NCBI GenBank assembly: GCA_030065235.1
Contig: JASJDC010000009.1
Coordinates: 61,188-125,187, forward strand
DNA from: Alphaproteobacteria bacterium
GTDB lineage: Bacteria; Pseudomonadota; Alphaproteobacteria; UBA8366; Aestuariispiraceae
Direction of reading: 5' to 3'
DNA length: 64,000 bases
Position 1 is the first letter of the stretch; each line of letters starts with the position of its first letter. Positions 35,708 to 43,416 of the stretch are shown here, piece by piece. Under the pieces are notes generated by a model that saw nothing but the letters and a program-made list of their open reading frames with translations, was not told the origin of the DNA and ran no database searches. The translations under genes were made by a program, and so were the position numbers.

Positions 35708-36579
35708 TCCGCAGCCTCGACACGCGCGCCAAGGCCGGCCTCTGCGACCACGGGGTTCCGGCAGATACCGATGCCTTCGATTTCGACCTCGACCACATCG
35801 CCTTCTTTCATCCAGACTTGTGGCTTGCGGGCATGGCCGACGCCCGGCGGGGTGCCGAACGCGATCATGTCTCCCGGCTCAAGGGTCATGATTTCCGACA
35901 CGATCGCGATGGTGCGCGCGACGGGGAAGATCATATCCGAGGTATTGCTGCTTTGTAGGATGCGTCCGTTCAGACGTGTCTGTATGCTTAGCCCAATAGC
36001 GCCGTCCGGCAATTCGTCCGGGGTGACCACGATGGGCCCAAGCGCGCCTGTTCCGTCGAAGTTTTTACCCGCCGTCCATTGATGAGTTTTTCGCTGATAC
36101 GCACGGACCGAGCCATCATTGAACGTCGTATAGCCAAAGATATGATCAAGGGCTGTGGCCTCAGGAATATGGCGACCGCCCTTGCCGATAACGACCATTA
36201 ACTCGGTTTCGTAGTCGAACGTGTGGGAGGCGGCGGGAAGGACCATCGGGGCCTCCGCCGGGATCATCGAAGTGGCGGCCCGCATAAACATCGCCGGATA
36301 ATCCGGCACGTCATAGCCGCCCTCGCGGGCGTGTTCCGCATAGTTCAGTCCCAGACAGACAATCTTGCCTGGCCGCGCCACGGGAAGAGCGGGCGTGATT
36401 TCAGCCAAGGAGAATTCAGCTTCGTCAACCGGCTTCGGGAGCGTTTCGCCCGCGGCGAACGCGACGATCAGATCAGAGAGATCCCCAGCCTGCTGCGACA
36501 GCAAGGTCGCAACATCGCCCTCGACGGAAAAAACCGACGGTGTGGTTTGTCCAGCAAGCGTACCAGTCAGCAACTTCAT
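35704..36579 (-). CDS. Fumarylacetoacetate hydrolase-family protein
   Basis: Metal-dependent C-C hydrolase, hydratase or decarboxylase of aromatic degradation, 291 residues. The start ATG 36579 (MKLLTGTLAGQTTPSV) has GAAGGAACG upstream; a longer frame adds a non-homologous leader. LGLNYAEHAREGGYDVPDYP precedes the metal site: Glu residues in FDYETELMVVIGK and Asp in FNDGSVRAYQRKTHQW. GTPPGVGHARKP is the C-terminal signature. Candidate substrates include acylpyruvates and 2-hydroxymuconate-type acids. It opens the minus-strand catabolic operon. Confidence 0.88.
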   Translation of the reverse strand: MKLLTGTLAGQTTPSVFSVEGDVATLLSQQAGDLSDLIVAFAAGETLPKPVDEAEFSLAEITPALPVARPGKIVCLGLNYAEHAREGGYDVPDYPAMFMRAATSMIPAEAPMVLPAASHTFDYETELMVVIGKGGRHIPEATALDHIFGYTTFNDGSVRAYQRKTHQWTAGKNFDGTGALGPIVVTPDELPDGAIGLSIQTRLNGRILQSSNTSDMIFPVARTIAIVSEIMTLEPGDMIAFGTPPGVGHARKPQVWMKEGDVVEVEIEGIGICRNPVVAEAGLGARVEAAE

Positions 36580-36684
36580 GGATCGTTCCTTCTCGCGAAT
36601 TTCCGGAAGTCTCGCCGAGAAAAAGCGAGTTGTCAATATAAAAACGATTTTTTATAGTACCTACGAAATTATGAGGCTTTACCG
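36580..36684. promoter_or_regulatory. Divergent promoter region between FAH hydrolase and malonyl-CoA decarboxylase
   Basis: The AT-rich stretch TATAAAAACGATTTTTTATAG (about 36637-36657) includes an imperfect dyad. It shares an A-run followed by CGATTTT with the site before the GntR regulator (about 29827-29840). A common operator for that regulator is plausible but based on two sites only. Confidence 0.35.
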
Positions 36685-37971
36685 ATGATGGACAGATCCT
36701 TTTCGACGCTCCTGCATTCGATTGTCAGTCGCAAAGCCAGCGCGAAACTCTGGCGGCATTCTCTCGAGATTGAGGATAAAGACCCGATCAACCTCAGCCG
36801 GGATCTCTTGACCGCTCGCGGTGAAGCGTCCGGCGTCGCGATCGCCGACAGGTTGGTGACCCGGATAGAAGGGCTGGATGAGACGGGTCTTCAGAATTAC
36901 TTCCGTGCGCTCCGCGATGAGTTCGAGATGGATATCGACCGCGTGATTGCGGCCGCTGAACGTGTGAAGTCAGGAGAGAGTGCGGCGATGGCCGCACTCA
37001 AAGACTCGGTGGAGCCGCCCCGGCAGGAGCTTTTCCGGCGGATCAACGCCGCGCCAAGGGGAACGGCGCGTCTTGTCAAAATGCGTCGAAACCTGCTGCG
37101 TCTTTTACGCGCAGACAAGAGCCTGTCACCGATCGATTCCGACCTCCGACATCTCTTGCGCAGCTGGTTTAACCGAGGGTTCTTGGTTCCGGAACGGATC
37201 GACTGGAATAGCTCGGCGACAATCTTGGAAAAGATCATCGCCTACGAGGCGGTGCACGCCATTGATACATGGGACGCACTGCGTGAAAGGTTGGCGCCGC
37301 CTGACCGGCGATGCTTCGCTTTCTTCCATCCGGCCATGCCCGACGAGCCGCTGATCTTTGTCGAGGTGGCGCTCACACGAGGCTTAGCGACGTCGATACA
37401 GTCTGTTCTTCAGACGCCGCGCGATGCCTTGAAGGCGGAAGACGCCGACACTGCTATCTTCTATTCTATTTCGAACTGCCAAGCCGGACTGGCCGGCGTC
37501 TCCTTCGGCGCATTCCTGATTAAACAAGTGGCTTCGGATCTGAAGGCGGAGCTTCCGAACCTACGGACATTTGCGACGCTTTCCCCTGTTCCGGGCTTCT
37601 CCAAATGGGTGGCCGAGCGCGGTATCGCACAGGAAGCCTTGACATTCGACAGCGAGCAAATGCGGGCCGCCGCGGCGACCTATTTGGCCAGAGCCAAGGG
37701 TCGCGGCGGTCGGCCGCGCGACCCGGTTGCAAGGTTCCACCTCGGCAATGGCGCGGCGCTTCACCAGATCAATGTCGACGCCGACCTGTCGGCCAAAGGT
37801 GTCGCACAGAGCCACGGCGTCATGGTCAACTATCTCTACGAACTCGACCTCGTTGAGTCTCGACATGAGGCCTTCGTTGAAAAGGGCGAATTGGCGCTTT
37901 CGAAACCCATTGAGACAGCCCTTGAGCGCTGCCGCTCAGACCATGAACACAACCGATTTAAGGAGGCGTAG
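36685..37971 (+). CDS. matA: Malonyl-CoA decarboxylase
   Basis: Converts malonyl-CoA to acetyl-CoA and CO2, 428 residues. An N-terminal helical domain runs to about residue 180 (LSPIDSDLRHLLRSWFNRGFLVPERIDW). The GNAT-like catalytic domain follows: FAFFHPAMPDEPLIFVEVALTRG, FYSISNCQAGLAGVSFGAFLIKQV with the catalytic Ser region, FATLSPVPGF and the catalytic-His segment DPVARFHLGNGA. Every key region is intact. The next gene, a malonyl-CoA synthetase, is destroyed, so malonate activation by this locus is lost while decarboxylation remains. Confidence 0.92.
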   Translation: MMDRSFSTLLHSIVSRKASAKLWRHSLEIEDKDPINLSRDLLTARGEASGVAIADRLVTRIEGLDETGLQNYFRALRDEFEMDIDRVIAAAERVKSGESAAMAALKDSVEPPRQELFRRINAAPRGTARLVKMRRNLLRLLRADKSLSPIDSDLRHLLRSWFNRGFLVPERIDWNSSATILEKIIAYEAVHAIDTWDALRERLAPPDRRCFAFFHPAMPDEPLIFVEVALTRGLATSIQSVLQTPRDALKAEDADTAIFYSISNCQAGLAGVSFGAFLIKQVASDLKAELPNLRTFATLSPVPGFSKWVAERGIAQEALTFDSEQMRAAAATYLARAKGRGGRPRDPVARFHLGNGAALHQINVDADLSAKGVAQSHGVMVNYLYELDLVESRHEAFVEKGELALSKPIETALERCRSDHEHNRFKEA

Positions 37972-38164
37972 ATGTCGTCAAACCTCATACGTCATGGGTG
38001 TTCCCACTTTCTACACGCGTATGTTGGCCGACGCGCGCTTTGTCGGATCGACTGGCGCGCTACAAGATTCCCCGCAGGGTTCGATTTTGCTTGAACTGCC
38101 GCGAAATGCGATGGGCAATTTGCAGAAAGCTGAACTACGCCGCGCCGCGCAGGCGGCCGGTTAA
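37972..38164 (+). pseudogene. matB: Collapsed remnant of malonyl-CoA synthetase
   Basis: About 190 bases hold three pieces of MatB in the right order but different frames. The ATG directly abuts the decarboxylase stop (MSSNL). Next comes VMGVPTFYTRMLADARF (from 37994), then in another frame DRLARYKIPRRVRF (about 38047-38088), then in a third ELPRNAMGNLQKAELRRA up to the TAA at 38162-38164. A normal MatB is about 500 residues, so most of the adenylation domain is deleted and the remainder is frameshifted. The family match rests on known MatB phrases. Confidence 0.85.
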
Positions 38165-38187
38165 GTTCTGGTCGAGGAGGACAGGAG

Positions 38188-38589
38188 ATGAGCGAACCCA
38201 TGGCTTGGGATGAGTATGGCGCCCGATGTCGCGCCGCCGGGAATCTTGCGATGGAGGTCTTTGCGTGCCTCACGACGCCGATTCGGCCCGGCCCCCCACC
38301 GCCGGACACGCTTGCGGCGCACAAATCTTACCTGGCGGATTTGGAGATCAAGGGCGAACTATTCCTTGCGGGGCCTCTTTCGAGTGAAGACGGCGCCTCT
38401 ATGAGTGGCGCCGGACTCATCATCTTCGCCGCTACATCTCTTGCCGCTGCGCGCGCTTTGGCCGAGGGCGACCCAATGCACCAGCAAGGATTCCGCAGAT
38501 TCACACTTCAGGCCTGGCGGCTGAATGAAGGCAGCCCATTGCCGGGCCTGCGTCTGTCCAACCGCGGCTTTGATATAGCACACGGCTGA
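38188..38589 (+). CDS. YciI-like (YCII-related domain) protein
   Basis: Small ferredoxin-like-fold protein, 133 residues, with GAGGAGGACAGGAG before the ATG. Recognisable parts are AAHKSYLADLEIKGELFLAGPLSSEDGASMSGAGLIIFAATSL and AEGDPMHQQGFRRFTLQAW; the family pattern is HxxYL...G.....GP...DG......AeDPf...G. Family members are small enzymes or binding proteins in catabolic operons, and here it follows the malonate genes. Confidence 0.8.
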   Translation: MSEPMAWDEYGARCRAAGNLAMEVFACLTTPIRPGPPPPDTLAAHKSYLADLEIKGELFLAGPLSSEDGASMSGAGLIIFAATSLAAARALAEGDPMHQQGFRRFTLQAWRLNEGSPLPGLRLSNRGFDIAHG

Positions 38590-39148
38590 CTTTTTTTTTA
38601 ACCTGTAGGCTTTATAGACGCGTATGGCCGCGATTTGGACGGCGTCCCGCCATGGCGCCGTGTCTACAGTTCCCCTGACTGTCATGAGCCGGTATTCGCG
38701 GCCGATGCTAGCCCGCGCGCCTGTGTAGTGGTGAGGGTTTTCCTTTTCGAGGTAACGCCGCCATCATTGATAATTGGCCATGTGCGGCTTCTGCGGACTC
38801 AAGCGCGCCTTCGAGAAATCCGCCCTCGTCCGTATGCGACGAGATTAATTCCACACTGTCTTCGAATGCGTTCCTATCCGCCTGTGCGCCGAGAATGCGG
38901 TAGCACGGGAGAAACGGAAGACAGTGTTTGCGCGGACAACACTGTAGTCGATGGGATTGTGCAATCTGCGATCGGCGCAACCCTTCTGACAATCCCGTGA
39001 GAGAACTTTGAGATGAATGCGCCGCTGTGGCGTGTGTTGTTGCTTTTACCCTCACGCGATTTTCGGCGTATATGGTCAAACCAGAGAATGCTCTGTCGGT
39101 CATCTGAGATTTCTTGTCGCTTCGGCGCTTGGACCATATGCGCGCTGT
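38590..39148. other. Gene-poor stretch with a T9 run and possible decayed coding sequence
   Basis: A run of nine T (38591-38599) follows the YciI stop and could end that transcript, although no clean stem precedes it. The remaining ~540 bases have no supported gene. A minus-strand open frame (38708-39103) contains a protein-like patch, QADRNAFEDSVELISSHTDEGG, inside otherwise poor sequence and may be a gene remnant. Confidence 0.4.
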
Positions 39149-40096
39149 TCAACGCGTGTCCCAGGTCACCGCGTCAAATTTTTCGCGAAGCTCGCGATCC
39201 CAAGGCGGGTCCATGGTCAAGGCGTCGGCAACGTGGTCGATGATTGCGCGGACTCGGGGTGAAAGGGCCTCGGCTCTCGGATAGACAGCGAATGCTGCGT
39301 CCTCCGACCAGGTATGATCGGCAAAGACCGGCGACAGCCGCCCGTCTAGAAGATATGAAGCGGTGATGAAGGTCGGCTCAATGATCACACCGAGTCCGGC
39401 CACTGCCTGTTTGCAAAGCATGTCGCCATTGCTGGCCCAGAGGCGGGCGTTCGGCGTGATTGTTCCGCGACTGCCGTCCGGTCGGCGAAAGCGCCACCGC
39501 GCGCGCCCGGCCCTCGAACGGTATGTGAGCGCAGGAAAGCCCGCCAGGTCTTCCGGCCGCTCGGGATGCCCCAAAGTCTGCAATAACGCCGGGCTTGCGC
39601 AGGGGACATGCCGAATGCGAGTCAGCCGCCTTGCGATGAGGGAGGAGTCCTCGAGCGAACCGATTCGTATCGCAAGATCGAAACCCTCTTCGAAAAGATC
39701 GACGCGTCGGTCGCTTAGGTCGAGATCGATTCTGATCTCTGGGTGTAGCTGCAGGAAACCGGAAATCAATTCTGACATATGATGGACCGCGAAACTGGCT
39801 GGGGCGGTCATGCGAATACGCCCTGTGAGTTGCTCGGCGCAATCCGTCATCAGCGCTTCCGCCGCATTAAGATCGTCAAGTATCCGCCGACATCGCTGGT
39901 AGAAGGCATGGCCCTCTTCGGTGAGCCTTTGAGTCCGCGTCGTGCGCTGCAGGAGTGTCGTGCAGAGGCGGGCTTCGAGATCCTTCAGCCGACGGCTAAC
40001 CGCGGACAAGGCAAGGCCCGAACGCCGCGAAGCCCCGCTTAGCGAGCCCGCTTCGACGATATCAACGAAGCTGACGATTTCATCCAGACGAGACAA
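39149..40096 (-). CDS. LysR-family transcriptional regulator
   Basis: 315 residues. The N-terminal winged helix includes FVDIVEAGSLSGASRRSGLALSAVSRRLKDLEARL, followed by the LysR effector domain with RIRMTAPASFAVHHMSELISGF and DLAIRIGSLEDSSLIARRL. The start is TTG 40096 preceded by AGGAGA. It is divergent from the SDR gene, the classic arrangement of a LysR regulator with its target. Confidence 0.92.
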   Translation of the reverse strand: MSRLDEIVSFVDIVEAGSLSGASRRSGLALSAVSRRLKDLEARLCTTLLQRTTRTQRLTEEGHAFYQRCRRILDDLNAAEALMTDCAEQLTGRIRMTAPASFAVHHMSELISGFLQLHPEIRIDLDLSDRRVDLFEEGFDLAIRIGSLEDSSLIARRLTRIRHVPCASPALLQTLGHPERPEDLAGFPALTYRSRAGRARWRFRRPDGSRGTITPNARLWASNGDMLCKQAVAGLGVIIEPTFITASYLLDGRLSPVFADHTWSEDAAFAVYPRAEALSPRVRAIIDHVADALTMDPPWDRELREKFDAVTWDTR

Positions 40097-40203
40097 TTAT
40101 TCTCCTACTAAGAAATAAGATTACGTCATTATCCTAATTATTCTCTCACGGGAAAGATGCCAAGTTCCTTGCTGTCATGCACAAACAATTACTGGAGAGA
40201 CAG
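40097..40203. promoter_or_regulatory. LysR/SDR divergent promoter region
   Basis: AT-rich gap with the dyad TTCT-CCTACTA-AGAA (40100-40114), which fits the T-N11-A LysR box pattern and overlaps the regulator's own ribosome site. GGAGAGACAG precedes the SDR ATG. Confidence 0.45.
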
Positions 40204-40953
40204 ATGCAACGACTTGATGGAATTCGCGCGGTGATCACTGGCGGCACGACAGGCATTGGCTATGCTGCGGCGCACCGGCTTATTGAGGAAGGCGCGCGCG
40301 TGATCTTGACGGGTCAAAATCAGGGCCGGATCGACGACGCGACGGCGCGACTTGGCGAGCGCGCTCAGGGCTTTTTGGCCCAAGCCGAGAGCCCGGAGGA
40401 TGCGAGTGCGCTCGCTGATTTCGTGAAGACGGCTTTTGGCGGCCTTGACGTGCTCTTTGCGAATGCCGGCGTAGCGTGGCCCACGCCGTTCGACGCCGTG
40501 GATCTCGAGTCCCTGCAGCGTCAGATGGCGATCAACTTCGCCGGCCCTCTGTTCGCAGTACAGAAACTTGCGCCTCTGATGGGCGAGGGTGCTTCTGTGA
40601 TTTTCAACACCTCAAACCTGAACGAGTTGGGCATGCCGGGCATGGCCGTCTACTCCGCCTCGAAGGCGGCGCTGCGGTCGCTCGCACGGACCCTGCAAAC
40701 GGAACTCGAGCCTAAGGGTATCCGCGTCAACACTGTTGCGCCAGGGCCGGTCGAGACGCCGATCTATGGAAAACTCGATATGCCCGAAGAGCAATTGGAC
40801 GCCATGGCCCAGCAGATTCTCGCCAAAGTGCCGGCGGGCCGCTTTGGCAAGCCCGAGGAAATCGCGGGCGCTGTCGCGTTTCTCGCTTCGCCCGACTCCA
40901 GCTTTATGCGTGGGGCGGAAGTGACTGTCGATGGCGGCTGGTCCTCGTTGTGA
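40204..40953 (+). CDS. Short-chain dehydrogenase/reductase
   Basis: Classical SDR of 249 residues from ATG 40204. The cofactor motif is TGGTTGIG (residues about 11-18). NAG is in LFANAGVAWP, the catalytic Ser in FNTSNLNE, and Tyr/Lys in YSASKAAL. The C-terminal PVETPIYGKL and VTVDGGWSSL are typical. No acidic residue appears early in the expected strand (RVILTGQNQGR), which suggests NADP(H) preference. Substrate unknown. The divergent LysR gene probably regulates it. Confidence 0.9.
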   Translation: MQRLDGIRAVITGGTTGIGYAAAHRLIEEGARVILTGQNQGRIDDATARLGERAQGFLAQAESPEDASALADFVKTAFGGLDVLFANAGVAWPTPFDAVDLESLQRQMAINFAGPLFAVQKLAPLMGEGASVIFNTSNLNELGMPGMAVYSASKAALRSLARTLQTELEPKGIRVNTVAPGPVETPIYGKLDMPEEQLDAMAQQILAKVPAGRFGKPEEIAGAVAFLASPDSSFMRGAEVTVDGGWSSL

Positions 40954-41052
40954 ACATGCCGGAAGGAGAGCGAACATGACCTCGCTGCGAATGGACAGCG
41001 CGGTCAGGATCGACGGGTCTCGGAACCGAGGCCCGATCGATCGCCTGTGGGG

Positions 41053-42699
41053 TCATCGCGACGGCGAGACCGTCAGGCGCAGTCGGCCGCGGAAGCCGGG
41101 CTTTGGCTTCGGATTAGTGTCGGTCTTGAAACCGACGGGCAATTGGTACAGCAACCGACCACCGTCGAGGTCCGCGGGCTGTAGGGGGGCGTCGGCCATT
41201 TCGGCGCCGTGGACGGAGCGCACGCCGTAGGACAGACTGACGTCCCCTGGTTCGGTCGGCACCCGGAAGGTCACCAGGTCCTGGAACACGTAGTCCCCTT
41301 CGAAATAGTCGTCGAACCAGAAACGCCGATCGACCTCATAGAGCGGCGTTTGCACGCCAAGGCTGATGGTAAAGGCGAGCGCCGTATCCTTCGAGCGCAG
41401 CGTCTTCGCGTCTTTGAGGAGATGGCCGCTGAACAAGTAGATCGGTTTTTGATCATGCGCCAGCTGTTCATAGGTCCGCCGAATGGCCGACTCTTGGGCG
41501 ACGCGCCGTTCGTTCAGGACAACGCCGAGCCCGCGAACCGCCGCCACGGCTTCGATATTGTAGGCCGCCTTTACGCGTTCGCGTTTCTCGCGGTTCTCAT
41601 CTTCGTTGTTGTCGCCATCTTCGATGCCAACGGCTCTTTCGATCGCCGCTGGCAGTATGATTTCATCCACGATTAACTCCACCCTAACCCGCAGATCTCC
41701 AAACAGGAAGCGCTTGAGATTTTGGTAGCCCTCCTCGGAGTTCACGACGCCGTAATGTCCGCTATGACTGCGATTCGCGAAGGCGCGCGGCGCGTCTCGG
41801 ACGCTTGCGTTCTTGATCATGACCAGCCCGTCGCTCATCGCGCCGGTTCCTTTCTTCGCCAGCCCAAAAAACGCGCTATAGTCCCGGTAATTCGTGCCGA
41901 CGAAACAGAAAAAGCGTTCCGGCTGAAAAGCCCCGTCAAGGGAATTGACCGGAACAGCACGATCACTGATCGCGAGATACTCGCGCATCACCTTGCGATT
42001 GAAGTTGCGCGCGTGAAACAGGCTTAGCGATCCCAGGTCTGGGACATTTTTTCCCGCCATTTCAATACCGTTGTGAGGGGTCGCATAGGTGAAGACCTTA
42101 TCGACCAGCGGTTCCACTGCGGTTGGCGCAAGCTCGAGTTCGTCATTCGTCTTATCGACGACATCGCTTTCGCTACTGGACAAATTGTCGCCAAACAACG
42201 CGCGCGCGCCGTGACGGCAGATATTCTGGAGGTAGCAGCGACAGACAAGACCGCCCATGGAATGCGCGACGAGATGCACTTTGAAGGCGGCTCTGGCCGC
42301 ATCGTCGCCGCGGGGGCATACGGTGTCGCGAACCCTTAAAATGAACCTTCGCAGATCAAGTGCGAACTGCGGAATCGTCCGGCGCTCGCCGTCGCCGAGA
42401 TCCTCTGATACGGGTTCATAGTAGCGGAAGACCCAAACGCTCTTTGCGGAAATCTGTTCGCCTTCTCGAGGGAAACCGCCATTGCGATAGGCGTCTTCAT
42501 ACTTCTCGTCCTTGATCAGACGGATCAGCGGGGACTCGAAGATGAAGGGCGTGATCTCTCCGTTATAATCCTGCCGAATCTTGGTGGAACCAAGATTGAA
42601 ACCCATGTAAGGCGTGGCGACTGTATCCTCGATCTCACCCATGGTGGCCGCGTAGCCGCGGACGTAGATAATTGGATAATAGGGGGCTTCAATAGCCAT
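41053..42699 (-). CDS. Alpha/beta-hydrolase (lipase/esterase-like), 548 residues
   Basis: Probable serine hydrolase. It begins MAIEAPYYPIIYVRGYAATMGEIED, with the oxyanion-hole region near PIIYVRGYA, and contains VHLVAHSMGGLVCRCYLQ with the nucleophile Ser in AHSMGG. TYATPHNGIEMAG is typical of PGAP1/lecithin-acyltransferase-like lipases, and HSGHYGVVNSEEGYQNL provides a likely catalytic His. No signal peptide. Residues about 330-548 form an additional beta-rich domain that I do not recognise. GAGAAGGAGACG is the ribosome site. Confidence 0.83.
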   Translation of the reverse strand: MAIEAPYYPIIYVRGYAATMGEIEDTVATPYMGFNLGSTKIRQDYNGEITPFIFESPLIRLIKDEKYEDAYRNGGFPREGEQISAKSVWVFRYYEPVSEDLGDGERRTIPQFALDLRRFILRVRDTVCPRGDDAARAAFKVHLVAHSMGGLVCRCYLQNICRHGARALFGDNLSSSESDVVDKTNDELELAPTAVEPLVDKVFTYATPHNGIEMAGKNVPDLGSLSLFHARNFNRKVMREYLAISDRAVPVNSLDGAFQPERFFCFVGTNYRDYSAFFGLAKKGTGAMSDGLVMIKNASVRDAPRAFANRSHSGHYGVVNSEEGYQNLKRFLFGDLRVRVELIVDEIILPAAIERAVGIEDGDNNEDENREKRERVKAAYNIEAVAAVRGLGVVLNERRVAQESAIRRTYEQLAHDQKPIYLFSGHLLKDAKTLRSKDTALAFTISLGVQTPLYEVDRRFWFDDYFEGDYVFQDLVTFRVPTEPGDVSLSYGVRSVHGAEMADAPLQPADLDGGRLLYQLPVGFKTDTNPKPKPGFRGRLRLTVSPSR

Positions 42700-43019
42700 T
42701 TTCGTCTCCTTCTCGCCCCGCCACGCCTCTGATCGGCGCGATTGGCCCGCGCTTTCCTGGTCAACTCCAAGTGGCCGCGAATTTCAGAGGCGGCGGTTGC
42801 GAATTCTGCGTCTTCTTGGGAAGCGCGCTTTTCGAGATGGACAAGCCTTTTTTCCAGAGAAGCGATCCTGGTATCGACCTGTCTGCCCTTTGAGTAGCGT
42901 TTGTCAGAGTGAAATAGTTCAAAATAGCACCGGCGTATCCATCGGAATGCGCTTCGGATGGCCTGATCGACCCGACCCGGGACGCCCGGATTATTTGCTG
43001 AGTTTTGTGCGCGCGTCAT
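42525..43019 (-). CDS. Possible small coiled-coil protein upstream of and overlapping the lipase-like gene
   Basis: The first ~100 codons read like a genuine protein, including a coiled coil, RIASLEKRLVHLEKRASQEDAEFATAASEIRGHLEL. The frame then runs 175 bases into the lipase gene as Arg/Pro/Ser-rich noise. Either the stop has been lost or the gene is truncated. It may belong to the lipase operon. Confidence 0.35.
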   Translation of the reverse strand: MTRAQNSANNPGVPGRVDQAIRSAFRWIRRCYFELFHSDKRYSKGRQVDTRIASLEKRLVHLEKRASQEDAEFATAASEIRGHLELTRKARANRADQRRGGARRRRKWLLKPPIIQLSTSAATRPPWVRSRIQSPRLTWVSILVPPRFGRIITERSRPSSSSPR

Positions 43020-43049
43020 TCCGATCTCGTTTCCCGACTCGATAGCCGG

Positions 43050-43416
43050 CTTGGAAAATTGACCGCTCTACCGGTTTCGTTTGGAAGGCTGTTTCGTTAG
43101 GAAACGGTGTCCCGACCCAGACTACCCCGTCGGCGGTCATTCTGCGGAACCGCGACACCTTCTGCTCCAATGGTCCCGCAAAACGCGTTCTTGCACACTA
43201 TTAAACTGTTTTTCCGATTTCTTGGCAAATGAGTTTCGACGGTATGTGGAGACCGATGTCACTTTTGGGATTCGACCCTGCGCTTGTGGTTAATCGGGTT
43301 GATCGCTATCCCACGACGACGAACCGACACTATGCGGTTTTTGGGCGTTCGGACTGGCGTGAGCCAGGGGCGTCTTTGACGTCGCCTGAGCCGCCGGAAT
43401 CCGTTATGACGGCGTT
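43050..43416. other. Intergenic region upstream of the DUF115 gene
   Basis: About 370 bases with no supported gene. TTTCGTTAGGAAACGG (about 43091-43106) forms a small dyad, and TATTAAACTGTTTTTCCGATTTC is an AT-rich patch that may hold the promoter. Nothing further was recognised. Confidence 0.3.

Noticed and set aside
29636..43416. Attachment-site repeat of the tRNA-Pro 3' end
   Set aside because: No second copy of the T-arm/acceptor sequence was found by eye, and no integrase gene is present, so an island is only suggested.
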